A program made the translations under genes and the position numbers. DNA of 64,000 bases from DATFVJ01 sp963851085. Lineage in GTDB: Bacteria > Actinomycetota > Actinomycetes > Streptosporangiales > Streptosporangiaceae. The first letter of the stretch is position 1; each line of letters starts with the position of its first letter. The DNA is taken from positions 186,001-250,000 of the forward strand of contig CAWKNX010000023.1 of NCBI GenBank assembly GCA_963851085.1, written 5' to 3'. The notes beneath the pieces were generated by a model, which saw nothing but the letters and a program-made list of their open reading frames with translations, was not told the DNA's origin and did not search any database. Shown piece after piece: positions 24,761 to 32,901 of this stretch.

Positions 24761-24994
24761 GTGAGTGAGTCTCCCGGTACTGAGAAGCTGTCCGCCACCG
24801 TTCCCAAGGGACTTGCCGCCCAGATCCGCGAACGCGCCGGCCGCGGCAACGTGTCGGCGTATGTTACGCATGCGCTGCTGCGCCAGCTTGAGCATGATCG
24901 TCTTGGCGATCTGGTTGCTGAACTAGAGCAGGTGCATGGCCCAGTCACCGACAATGAGGTGGCGGCCGCCCGGTCGGAGTGGCCCGGGCGGTGA
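24761..24994 (+). CDS. Antitoxin of a VapBC-type pair
   Basis: 77 residues, beginning MSESPGTEKLSATVPKGLAA. The strand-helix pattern LSATVPKGLAAQIRERAG...SAYVTHALLRQLEHDRL resembles a ribbon-helix-helix DNA-binding domain. The acidic C-terminal part (LVAELEQVHGPVTDNEVAAA) would wrap the toxin. Its TGA overlaps the GTG of the next gene (GTGA), the usual antitoxin-first order. It is expected to neutralise the PIN toxin and repress the operon. Confidence 0.8.
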   Translation: MSESPGTEKLSATVPKGLAAQIRERAGRGNVSAYVTHALLRQLEHDRLGDLVAELEQVHGPVTDNEVAAARSEWPGR

Positions 24995-25461
24995 GCCGCC
25001 GGCGGCGAGTCCGTGCCCGCGGCGCCGGAGTAATGGTGCTCGACAACGAGGGCGTGTCGAAGGCGGCGACCGACCGTGCCATGTATGTGCGGCTGAAGGT
25101 GGCCTATGACGACGGGCACCGCGTGCTGACCTCCGCAGCGATTCTCGCTGAAATCCTGCGCGGCAGCAGCCGTGACGCTGAGGTGCACCGCGTGCTGGCC
25201 CGGGTGGCCGTGGAGCCGGTCAGCGAAGCAATAGGGCAGCGGGCGGGCCAGCTGATCGGTGCCGCAGGAATGTCGGCCGGGCAGGCGGTGGACGCAATGG
25301 TGGCCGCGACCGCGATAGCGGAGGCTGAGCAGGCGGAGGCCGGTGACCGGGTGGCGTCGGTACTGATCATCACCTCCGACCTGCCGCATCTGACCAAGCT
25401 CGTCGCGGGGCGGACCGGTGTTGCCGTTGCGCACGTCAGCAAGCTGGGCAGCGCATCCTGA
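24991..25461 (+). CDS. PIN-domain ribonuclease toxin (VapC-like)
   Basis: 156 residues from the overlapping GTG 24991 (an upstream in-frame GTG at 24979 is possible). Acidic active-site residues are in place: Asp in VMVLDNEGVS, Glu in AEILRG, Asp in QAVDAMVAATA and Asp in IITSDLPHL. PIN toxins cut RNA, often tRNA. The N-terminus is unusually basic (SRRRRVRARG). Located just after the helicase, it belongs to the same defence-like island. Confidence 0.8.
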   Translation: MSRRRRVRARGAGVMVLDNEGVSKAATDRAMYVRLKVAYDDGHRVLTSAAILAEILRGSSRDAEVHRVLARVAVEPVSEAIGQRAGQLIGAAGMSAGQAVDAMVAATAIAEAEQAEAGDRVASVLIITSDLPHLTKLVAGRTGVAVAHVSKLGSAS

Positions 25462-25777
25462 CCACTGGCACCTGCCCAGGGACGCCAACCCGGATCGCTC
25501 GCCCAGCGCCCTGGCGTCGGGGAATACCGCACACTCCGAATAAGTGCGCTGCCCCAGTAAGCGAGCGGTAGTGCATCAGATGCAACAGACGGTGCGGCTG
25601 GCTCCGGGGCATCCGCCACGGAGCCAGCTACGACGAAGTCCAGGCACCCGACGGCCAGACCATCCTCGTTCCAGCGTTCCCTCGTGACGGTGAACGCCGC
25701 CGTCAGTGTCTGCGTCCGGGACGCGGCCATTTCGTCATTCCGCCCAGCGAGCGCGGCAAGCCACGGGACTAGCTACG
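25462..25777. other. Gap after the toxin gene with a third TTGC/GCAAC-like repeat
   Basis: 316 bp without a gene. At 25571-25586, GTGCATCAGATGCAAC matches the palindrome at 18120-18135 at 11 of 16 positions and shares GATGCAACAG followed closely by GGTGC. It may mark the right edge of the inserted island, or be chance. Confidence 0.35.
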
Positions 25778-26031
25778 GTGGCCGGCCTGACCGATGATCA
25801 GCGGGAAACGACTGCGCCATACCTCCGCGTGGCCGCCGACATCCGCGACAGAATCGAGCGCGGGGAGCTGCGTCCAGGTGACCCGCTGCCGTCGATTAAC
25901 CGCATGGCGCAGGAAACCGGGTACAGCGAGAACACCGTCGTGCGGCGTACAACGCCTTGAAGCATGACGGCCTGGTGCGCACAGAGGCACGCTGGGGCAC
26001 GTTCGTGGCAGAGCGAGACCAGACGCCGTAG
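25778..26031 (+). pseudogene. GntR-family winged-helix protein (frameshifted, DNA-binding domain only)
   Basis: From GTG 25778 the frame reads APYLRVAADIRDRIERGELRPGDPLPSINRMAQETGYSENTVVR, a clear GntR winged helix. One base is missing near 25948 (GTGCGGCGTAC for an expected GTGCGCGCGTAC); the other frame continues AYNALKHDGLVRTEARWGTFVAERD and stops at 26031. Corrected length is about 85 residues, so there is no effector domain, like the small YtrA or pSAM2-KorSA-like GntR proteins often carried on mobile elements. It may have regulated the island. Confidence 0.7.
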
Positions 26032-26120
26032 AAGCAGTCGCACGGGCAGCCTGATGGGCACGTGCCTGCGTGGTGGCAGTCGGCACTGCGGGGGGCGCCA
26101 CCACGATCATGGACAGGGCC

Positions 26121-27191
26121 CTACCTGGCGGGTGGCGTCTTGGCCCAGGCGCTCAGCATGCGGTCGATGCCGGGCTTGACGCGGTCCCTCGCGACCTCAC
26201 GCGGAACGCCGGACATGAGCAGCGAATCGTACCCGGTGTCCTGGTGCCGCACGGACGCGACGACGGCACGGGTGATCGCCTCCCCGTCCAGTGCCCTGCC
26301 CGCGGCGGAGCGCCCGACCCGGCCGCTGCCCCTCGTGCCCGTATGGCGGGCGATCGCCTCCGCCCGAGCCGCCGGGCAGCCGGGGAAGAGCCGCAGGATG
26401 CCGGCCGCGAGCCGGGCCTGGAAATCGACATCCTCGCTGGCGCGGCGCTCCTTTTCGCGGTCGCGGCGCCGCATCCGGGCGTCCTCGTCCGCCAGGCACT
26501 GCCGCTCGGCCTCCTCGAGCGCGGGCTCTTCGACCAGAATGCCCTGCCGTTCATAACGTTTTCTTGATCGGCTCCACCGCACGACGACGGCCGACAGCCC
26601 GCTCGCCTTCTTGGCCCGGCGGGTGAGCGCCGCGTCTCCGGCGCCAAGAAACACCAGGTGATCCATGTCCGCGCAGGTCAGGCAGAGTGGCCCGGCGTCG
26701 TCCATGATCAGCAGGCCGCCGGTGTCGCCGCACGCCGCGCACGTCCAATCCTTGATCGGCATGACGACGACCAGGTCGGGGGCCTTGCTCTGGCGTTGCG
26801 TGAGACGCTCACGGCGGGCATCGGACAACTCAGGTGAGATCCAGTGCGTACGGTAGGCGCGTTCGACGCCAGGATCGCCGTCCGCGGTGAATTGCAGCGC
26901 GCGCCGGTCTCTGGTCGCGGCCACGTACCCGGTCTCGGCCGGGGTCAGGCCCGCCGCCTGCGCCCAGCGGTCGAGGTATTCGAGCACGTCCGCGCGCTTG
27001 GCGGGATGCACGGACAGGAGTTTCTCCAGATGATCGACGCGGCCCTGCCGCCACCTGTCGACCAGGGTCTGCGGCAGCCAGCCGATACCGGTCAGCACAT
27101 CAAGAGGCGCGACGTACTTCTGCCTGGCGAGGGCGGCCTCCGCCGCCTCCGCGACACGGCGTTCGAGCTTCGACGGGGGATTCTGGCTCAC
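26121..27191 (-). CDS. DUF2293 domain protein
   Basis: 356 residues from GTG 27191 (MSQNPPSKLERRVAEAAEAA); the open frame extends further upstream but without coding character. It has a central treble-clef-like zinc motif (CAACGDTGGLLI...GPLCLTCADMDHL), then RRAKKASGLSAVVVRWSRSRKRYERQGILVEE, and a C-terminal DUF2293 region (FQARLAAGILRLFPGCPAARAEAIARHTG...DTGYDSLLMSGVPREVARDRV). The family is widespread in actinobacteria and of unknown function; the zinc site and conserved basic RSRKRYER stretch suggest nucleic acid contact (inference). Confidence 0.85.
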   Translation of the reverse strand: MSQNPPSKLERRVAEAAEAALARQKYVAPLDVLTGIGWLPQTLVDRWRQGRVDHLEKLLSVHPAKRADVLEYLDRWAQAAGLTPAETGYVAATRDRRALQFTADGDPGVERAYRTHWISPELSDARRERLTQRQSKAPDLVVVMPIKDWTCAACGDTGGLLIMDDAGPLCLTCADMDHLVFLGAGDAALTRRAKKASGLSAVVVRWSRSRKRYERQGILVEEPALEEAERQCLADEDARMRRRDREKERRASEDVDFQARLAAGILRLFPGCPAARAEAIARHTGTRGSGRVGRSAAGRALDGEAITRAVVASVRHQDTGYDSLLMSGVPREVARDRVKPGIDRMLSAWAKTPPAR

Positions 27192-27469
27192 GGATCGAGG
27201 GTAGTGAGCCGGCCGGGCCCACCGCGATACCGCCTTGAGACAGGCGGCCGGATCCGTATCGTCGGATGCCGCGTAAATAAGCGAACCGCGTCGGCCCAGG
27301 CAAAGCCGCAACGCTGCCGAACCGGACAGCCTGTGGGTGGCGGTCACGCAAACGTCCCAGCCACGTTCTTGCGCGGGTCCACGAGCCTGGCGGCGTCGCG
27401 GGCGGGCGGTGCCGCACGTGTGATCACCTATAGCGCGGCTCATGGATTCAATGCTGCCATGATGGCCGC

Positions 27470-28381
27470 ATGCGAACTCTGCGCACGCCCGATGACCGCT
27501 TCGCCGACCTGCCCGGATTTGGCTACGAGCCACACTACGCGGACGTTCCGGACGGATCCGGTGGCACGCTGCGGATGGCGTGGGTAGCGGCCGGCCCCGC
27601 CGACGGCCCGCCCGTGCTGCTGCTGCACGGCGAGCCTAGCTGGTCGTTCCTCTACCGGAAGGTGATGAAGGTGCTTGCCGACGCGGGCTTGCGCGCGATC
27701 GCACCTGACATGCCGGGCTTCGGCCGCTCGGACAAGCCCGCCGACGTGGCCGACCACAGCTACGCACGGCACGTCGAGTGGATGCGGTCACTCGTGTTCG
27801 ACAGCATCGGGCTGGATGGCATCACCGTGGTCGGCCAGGACTGGGGCGGCCTGCTCGGGTTGCGGCTCGCGGCCGAGCATCCGGGCCGGTTCGACCGGAT
27901 CGTCGCCGCTAACACCGGATTGCCGACCGGCGACCAGGAACTTCCGGAAATCTGGTGGGCGTTCCGCACGGCCATGACGACCGCACCGTCGATCGACATC
28001 GGCAGGTTCGTCCAGTCGGGCTGCAAACAACCCCTGCCCGCCGATGTGCGCGCCGCCTACGACGCCCCCTTCCCTGACCCCAGCTACCAGGCGGGCCCGC
28101 GTGCCATGCCGGCCCTCGTCCCGGCCACCCCGGACGATACCGCCGCACCCGCCAACCGCGCTGCCTGGCAGCAGTTGCTCGCCTGGGAGAAGCCTTTCCT
28201 TGTCGCGTTCAGCGATGGCGATCCGATCACCGGGGGAATGGCACCGATCTTGAAACGCGCGATCCCCGGCGCTGCGGGCCGTGACCACCCGGTGCTCGAG
28301 GGTGCAGGCCATTTCCTGCAAGAGGATTCGGGGGAGCGGCTCGGTGAGATCGTCGCCGCGTTCGTACATGAGACTGCCTGA
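27470..28381 (+). CDS. dhmA: Haloalkane dehalogenase (alpha/beta hydrolase)
   Basis: Cleaves carbon-halogen bonds of haloalkanes by hydrolysis. 303 residues. HGEPSW (about 53-58) holds the oxyanion/halide region, the nucleophile is D124 in VGQDWGG with halide-binding Trp next to it, an acidic residue lies in FSDGDPITGG and the His in EGAGHFLQEDSGE. The sequence strongly recalls the DhmA/Rv2296 type (LRTPD-RF, RSDKP, YDAPFPD-YQAGARA-P). It stands alone between divergent or unrelated genes; the start is ATG 27470. The natural substrate is unknown. Confidence 0.9.
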   Translation: MRTLRTPDDRFADLPGFGYEPHYADVPDGSGGTLRMAWVAAGPADGPPVLLLHGEPSWSFLYRKVMKVLADAGLRAIAPDMPGFGRSDKPADVADHSYARHVEWMRSLVFDSIGLDGITVVGQDWGGLLGLRLAAEHPGRFDRIVAANTGLPTGDQELPEIWWAFRTAMTTAPSIDIGRFVQSGCKQPLPADVRAAYDAPFPDPSYQAGPRAMPALVPATPDDTAAPANRAAWQQLLAWEKPFLVAFSDGDPITGGMAPILKRAIPGAAGRDHPVLEGAGHFLQEDSGERLGEIVAAFVHETA

Positions 28382-28763
28382 CGCGCCGAAGTTGCGCAGA
28401 GAATTTCACCCCACTGTACTCACCAATCACTGTCGCCTCTCTGGTCCCAGAACTCCAACAGCGTTTACAGCCGTGAGCGGCGAGAATCGGTAAGCTGTCC
28501 ACGCCAATCTCCGATCCGTAACAGCGTGCCGCGCCGAGGCGAGGGGCAGGAAGCATGCGCGGCTGGCCGATCGCGGTCGCGTAGCGGCGCGCGGTGTCGA
28601 GCCGGTTATGAAGGGCCTGACAGGCGCAGGGTGGGGCGCCGTCAGGACCGGTGCCTGCGGGGCTGCGGTCCGCCCCTGACGCAGGTTCTTCCCCTTCTAA
28701 CAGATTCGGTGCTGCCGTATCCGGTGCGTGTGCGCTATACAGGGACGAGTGCGAGGGAACAAG
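28382..28763. other. Intergenic region before the AAA+ gene
   Basis: About 380 bp. No gene, RNA or repeat recognised; presumably holds the promoter of the downstream AAA+ gene. Confidence 0.4.
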
Positions 28764-31154
28764 GTGCGGCCTCAAGAGAAATCCTCGCCGGGTAATCACC
28801 CGGCGCAGGATTGGCTTAACCGCGCTCGGTCCGGGTTCGCCCGTGCGCCGGTTGGCCTGAAAGTCATCCTCCTGCTGGTTGCCGTCGTCGTGGGTGCGCT
28901 CGCCTCGCCATTTCTTTTGCTCGCCATACTCGGGTTCGCGATCATCTCCGTGCTGGAGGGCCGCAGAACCGTGGCCGCTTCAGTGTCGGTCGCGATATGG
29001 GGCCTGGTCGCGGTGTCGGTCGGTGCGGGCGGGCATCCAGCGTGGCTGCCGCCGCTCCTGGTGCTGCCGTTCGTCGTCGTGGCAGCCGCGCACGCTGCCA
29101 CCCTCGCCCGCTGGTACGTGCCCTGCCGCACGGTGGCATGGGCGATGCTCTGGTCCATGCCCTTGGGAATCGCCGCGCTGCGAATCTGGCCGGCCCAGCC
29201 GGTTATCGGGCTCGGCGCCGCATGGCTGCTCGCCCTCGTCGTGCTCGGCTGGCGGCTGGCCAAGGCGATGCAGGACGAACGGGTGCGCGGGCGCACCCGG
29301 CTTCGCGGCGGCGGTGTCGCCGGCCGTACAGCTACGGCCACGCGGCCGAAACCCCCGTCCGCGAGCACGCGCTCGCGGGTGACGACGCCAAGGCCCAGGG
29401 AGAAGGACTCCGCCGCGGGCACGGTCGAATCCGCGCTGCCGGAAATCTCGGTCGATGAGGCGATGGCCGAGCTCGCAAGCATGATCGGCCTAGCGCCGGT
29501 GAAGGAGCAGATCAGGTCCATCGCCGCGTCGATCGAAGCGGCCCGGATGCGGGCGCTGGCGGGCTACGCGACCGACAAGCCGATGCGCCACTTCGTGCTT
29601 CTCGGCCCGCCGGGGACGGGCAAGACGACGGTCGCGCGGGTCATTGCCAAGATCTTCTATGCGTTCGGCCTGCTTGACACGCCGTACGTTATTGAGGCGC
29701 AGCGGGCCGATCTCGTCGGCGAGTTCCTCGGCGCGACCGCCATCAAGACCAACGAGCTTGTAGATTCCGCCCTCGGCGGCGTCCTTTTCATCGACGAGGC
29801 GTACAGCCTGGTGAACGAGGGGGACGGCCAGGCTGACAGGTTTGGCAACGAGGCGGTGCAGGCCCTGCTGAAGCGGGCCGAGGACGACCGCGAAGACCTC
29901 GTCATCATTCTCGCCGGGTACGAGAAGCAGATGGAGAACTTCCTCGCGAGCAACCCGGGGCTCGCGTCACGGTTCGCCACCCGGGTCAAGTTCCCCAGCT
30001 ATACACCGGCCGAGCTACTGCAGATCGCCGAGTCCTGCGTGGAGCGGCGCGGCGACGTGCTCGAAGCCGATGCGCGGCCCGCCCTCTGGCGGATGTTCGA
30101 GGAGGTGGCGCGTCGGCGGATCGTGGATGACCTCGGCAACGGGCGGTTCGTGCGCAGCCTCGTGGAGAAGGCGGCCGAGGCACGCGACGTGCGGGTCATG
30201 AGCAACGGGCGCGATCCCGATCCGGCGGAGCTCATCACGATCCGCCCGCCGGACGCTGACCGTGCGTTCGCCGAGCTGACCTCGCGTTTCCGCGGCTACG
30301 AGCAGACGCCGACGCTGGCGAGCGCGCTCGCCGAACTCGACGGGCTCATCGGCCTCGAGCCGGTGAAGCAGCAGGTGCGCTCGATCGCAGCCCAGCTTCA
30401 GGTGGCGGGCATGCGCGAGCGTCAGGGCCTGGCGAGCACACCGCCCGCACGGCATTTCGTGTTCACCGGGCCCCCAGGCACGGGTAAGACCACCGTCTCC
30501 AGGATCCTCGGCCGCGTGTTCGCGGCGCTTGGGCTGCTTGCCCGTCCCGTGGTGGTCGAGGCGCACCGGGGCGACCTGGTCGGCGAGCACCTCGGCTCCA
30601 CGGCGATCAAGACCAACAAGCTGATCGACTCCGCGCTCGGCGGCGTGCTGTTCGTCGATGAGGCATACGCCCTCAATAACAGTGGATATTCGGGCGGTGA
30701 CGCCTTTGGTGCCGAGGCGATCCAGATCCTGCTCAAGCGCGCGGAAGACGACCGTGACAGGCTCGTCCTCGTCCTGGCCGGTTACACCGCCGCCATGGAG
30801 GCGTTCCTTGCCAGCAATCCAGGCCTCGCGTCACGGTTCGCCACCCGGGTGCGGTTCCCGAGTTACTCGGCCGTGGAGTTGCAGAGCATCGCCACGCACC
30901 TCGCGGGCCGCGCGGGCGACGTCTTCGACTCGGACGCGCTGGCCGGGCTCGGGCAGATCTTCGGCGAGGTGTGCGCGCAGGGCCGGGTCGACGAGCTTGG
31001 CAACGGCCGGTTCGCGCGGTCGATGTTCGAACGCGCGTGCGCGCACAGGGACCTGCGGGTGGCGCGGCTCGGTGAACGCGCGAGCGCGGCCGAACTGACC
31101 ACGGTGACCGGCGCCGACATCCGCGCCGCCTACCAGGAATTCACCACCGGCTGA
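28764..31154 (+). CDS. Membrane-anchored tandem CbxX/CfqX-type AAA+ ATPase
   Basis: About 796 residues. GTG 28764 follows GAGGGA; GTG 28749 is an alternative. The N-terminal 150 residues hold several hydrophobic segments (VILLLVAVVVGALASPFLLL, LVAVSVGAGG..., AAWLLALVVLG). Two AAA+ domains follow, each with GPPGTGKTT (about residues 280 and 568), a GG-x-LF-DEAY Walker B and LLKRAEDDR-DLV-ILAGY sensor segment. They are close copies of each other. This domain type occurs in EccA of type VII secretion and in Rubisco activase CbbX. No ESX genes are nearby, so the substrate is unknown; a membrane-bound remodelling role is inferred. Confidence 0.85.
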   Translation: MRPQEKSSPGNHPAQDWLNRARSGFARAPVGLKVILLLVAVVVGALASPFLLLAILGFAIISVLEGRRTVAASVSVAIWGLVAVSVGAGGHPAWLPPLLVLPFVVVAAAHAATLARWYVPCRTVAWAMLWSMPLGIAALRIWPAQPVIGLGAAWLLALVVLGWRLAKAMQDERVRGRTRLRGGGVAGRTATATRPKPPSASTRSRVTTPRPREKDSAAGTVESALPEISVDEAMAELASMIGLAPVKEQIRSIAASIEAARMRALAGYATDKPMRHFVLLGPPGTGKTTVARVIAKIFYAFGLLDTPYVIEAQRADLVGEFLGATAIKTNELVDSALGGVLFIDEAYSLVNEGDGQADRFGNEAVQALLKRAEDDREDLVIILAGYEKQMENFLASNPGLASRFATRVKFPSYTPAELLQIAESCVERRGDVLEADARPALWRMFEEVARRRIVDDLGNGRFVRSLVEKAAEARDVRVMSNGRDPDPAELITIRPPDADRAFAELTSRFRGYEQTPTLASALAELDGLIGLEPVKQQVRSIAAQLQVAGMRERQGLASTPPARHFVFTGPPGTGKTTVSRILGRVFAALGLLARPVVVEAHRGDLVGEHLGSTAIKTNKLIDSALGGVLFVDEAYALNNSGYSGGDAFGAEAIQILLKRAEDDRDRLVLVLAGYTAAMEAFLASNPGLASRFATRVRFPSYSAVELQSIATHLAGRAGDVFDSDALAGLGQIFGEVCAQGRVDELGNGRFARSMFERACAHRDLRVARLGERASAAELTTVTGADIRAAYQEFTTG

Positions 31155-31480
31155 GCCGCACTCGCCAGCTCGCCTTGCCGGCATCCGCCCGTGCCCCGCC
31201 CCGTCGGCCCAGGGGCCCCGAGCTTGCCCGGCTCAGGCGGCCCGAGCTCGGCGGCGCTGGCCTGTGGCGCTCCGGCCGAACTGACCACCGTCACCGGCGC
31301 CGACATCCGCGCCGCCTACCAGGAATTCACCACCGGCTGAGCCGCACTCGCCAGCTCGCCTTGCCGGCTCATCCGCCCCCGGCCCGCCCCCGCGCCCGCC
31401 GGCCATGGGCCCCGAGCTTGCCCGGCTCAGGCGGCCCGGGCTTGCCCGGCTCAGGCGGCCCGGGCTCGGCGGCGCTGGCC
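31088..31480. repeat. 186-bp partial tandem duplication of the AAA+ gene 3' end
   Basis: The last 22 codons and stop of the AAA+ gene (from GGCCGAACTGACCAC at 31088) reappear at 31274, together with the downstream GCCGCACTCGCCAGCTCGCC. A third partial copy of the intervening segment, itself containing a doubled CTTGCCCGGCTCAGGCGGCC, runs from about 31408 to 31480. The second copy has no start and is not a gene. Confidence 0.85.
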
Positions 31481-31775
31481 TACGGCGCTCCGCGCCCGCC
31501 GGTTCATGTGACCCCAGCGCCGTCGGTTCAAGGGCCCCGCGCCCCGTCGGCTCATTCGGCCGGGCCCCCCGTCTGCTCGCGGCCCCGCGCCCCCGTCTGC
31601 TCGCGGCCCCGGGGCTTACTTTGCCCTTCTTCGTCCTCTCCGCCCCTCTGCATCGCTTCGTTCCCTCCATCCTCTCCGTCGTCTCTCCTCTCTCCAGCCC
31701 CTCTCCGCCCTCTGCATCAGTACCGTCCCGCACCCAACTTGCCGCACCAAGGAGTCGGCCGCGGAGGTCGGGTCC
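31481..31775. other. Low-complexity intergenic DNA
   Basis: C- and T-rich sequence (runs such as CTCTCCGTCGTCTCTCCTCTC and proline-like repeats in translation) with no gene-like codon pattern. Together with the flanking duplication and palindrome it forms a 700-bp gap between the AAA+ gene and the thioesterase gene. Confidence 0.5.
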
Positions 31776-31830
31776 TCATGATCGCGGTATTCTTACCGCG
31801 AATACGGCAGGAAAGTTACCGCGATCATGA
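31776..31830. repeat. Dispersed palindromic element, copy 2
   Basis: Arms TCATGATCGCGGTA (31776-31789) and its complement (31817-31830). The core is the same as copy 1 but the arms are shorter, and the loop contains an additional TACCGCGAATACGG. It lies 31 bp beyond the 3' end of the thioesterase gene. Confidence 0.8.
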
Positions 31831-31861
31831 AAGTCGGCTGCGCTTGGGGCCGGGTCGCGGT

Positions 31862-32731
31862 TCAGGGGTGCGGCGCCGAGCCGCGCGCCGCGGCGGCCGT
31901 CACGAGCAGCGACTGCGCCGCCGCACCGACCGGTCCTGCGGCATCGTGCAGCGTGGTCAGGCAGTTCCCGGTGCCTTCCGGGCCGACCAGGGATGCCGAT
32001 TCCAGGCAGACCCATTCGCCCGCCAGTTGCCTGTGCAGGTGCAGTGAGAGATCGAGGTTGTGGTAGTTCCAGGCGGCCCGGTCGAGAATGGCGCTGATCC
32101 CGCTGCCGAAGTCGGCCAGGGCGGCCACGCGCTGGAGGGGCGAGCAAACTGTGCCGGGCAGCAGTGGCACGCGCAGCCGCGCCCACGCGGTCGCGGGGGC
32201 GCGTTCGCGGAACGACCCGCGGACGAATCGCATCTCGACCGCCTCCTGGTAGCCGAACCTGAACGACGCGCGGCCGTACGACGATTCCTCCGGCAGCGGC
32301 GGCGGAGCGGCGGATCCCATGGCAGGATCGGCGGCGGCATGGGTGGGTGTCGCAGCGGAGTGACTGGTGGCTGGTGTGGCCGCCGATCCTGGGAAGGCGG
32401 TTTCAGGGATCCGGCCGGGGGCCACCTGCCAGGCCCGGGCTCGCGCGAAGACCCGCCCGTCATGGCCGAGGCTGGCGTTCACGCAGCGGGCGCGGCGGCC
32501 GTCCTTGACCACCTCCACGTCCGTGGACAGCTCGGCGATTGGCACCGCGCTGAGGAAGTCCACGGTGAGCTGCGGCGTCAGCCATCCGGGTGGAGCGGCC
32601 GACTCGAGCACGCACGCGAGCAGCGCGGCCACGGGCCCGCCATGCTGGCGGTCAGCCGCCCATGGCCCCTGGGTGAGCTTCGTCGGCACGTATCGGCCGC
32701 CCGGTCGCGCCGTGTACAGGCTGTCGTCCAT
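31862..32731 (-). CDS. Acyl-CoA thioesterase (TesB-like double hot-dog family)
   Basis: About 289 residues from ATG 32731. It has an N-terminal hot-dog half (GPWAADRQHGGPVAALLACVLE...LTVDFLSAVPIAELSTDVEVV) and a C-terminal half (PLQRVAALADFGSGISAILDR...NLDLSLHLHRQLAGEWVCLESAS). The ADFGSG segment and the LSLHLHR-x-GEW-x-LE-x-S pattern are typical of the thioesterase-like superfamily (TesB-like). Expected to hydrolyse acyl-CoA thioesters in the cytoplasm. The linker (about 115-150) is Ala/Pro/Thr-rich. No ribosome site is obvious. Confidence 0.78.
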   Translation of the reverse strand: MDDSLYTARPGGRYVPTKLTQGPWAADRQHGGPVAALLACVLESAAPPGWLTPQLTVDFLSAVPIAELSTDVEVVKDGRRARCVNASLGHDGRVFARARAWQVAPGRIPETAFPGSAATPATSHSAATPTHAAADPAMGSAAPPPLPEESSYGRASFRFGYQEAVEMRFVRGSFRERAPATAWARLRVPLLPGTVCSPLQRVAALADFGSGISAILDRAAWNYHNLDLSLHLHRQLAGEWVCLESASLVGPEGTGNCLTTLHDAAGPVGAAAQSLLVTAAAARGSAPHP

Positions 32732-32901
32732 CCGCACAGTGTGCCCGAGACCCCGGGCCCCCGCATGCGGCGCAAGCGGCGCGCCACGTGGCAGCCGTTA
32801 CGGCTGTGCCTGCCCCGGGGGCGACCGCCCGGGCCCCCGCATGCGGCGCAAGCAGCGCGCCGACGCGGCAGCCGTTACGGATCGGGGGAGACGCCTCGCG
32901 G

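Noticed and set aside
31275..31341. Second copy of the AAA+ C-terminus as a gene
   Set aside because: It has no start codon or domain; it is a duplicated gene end.
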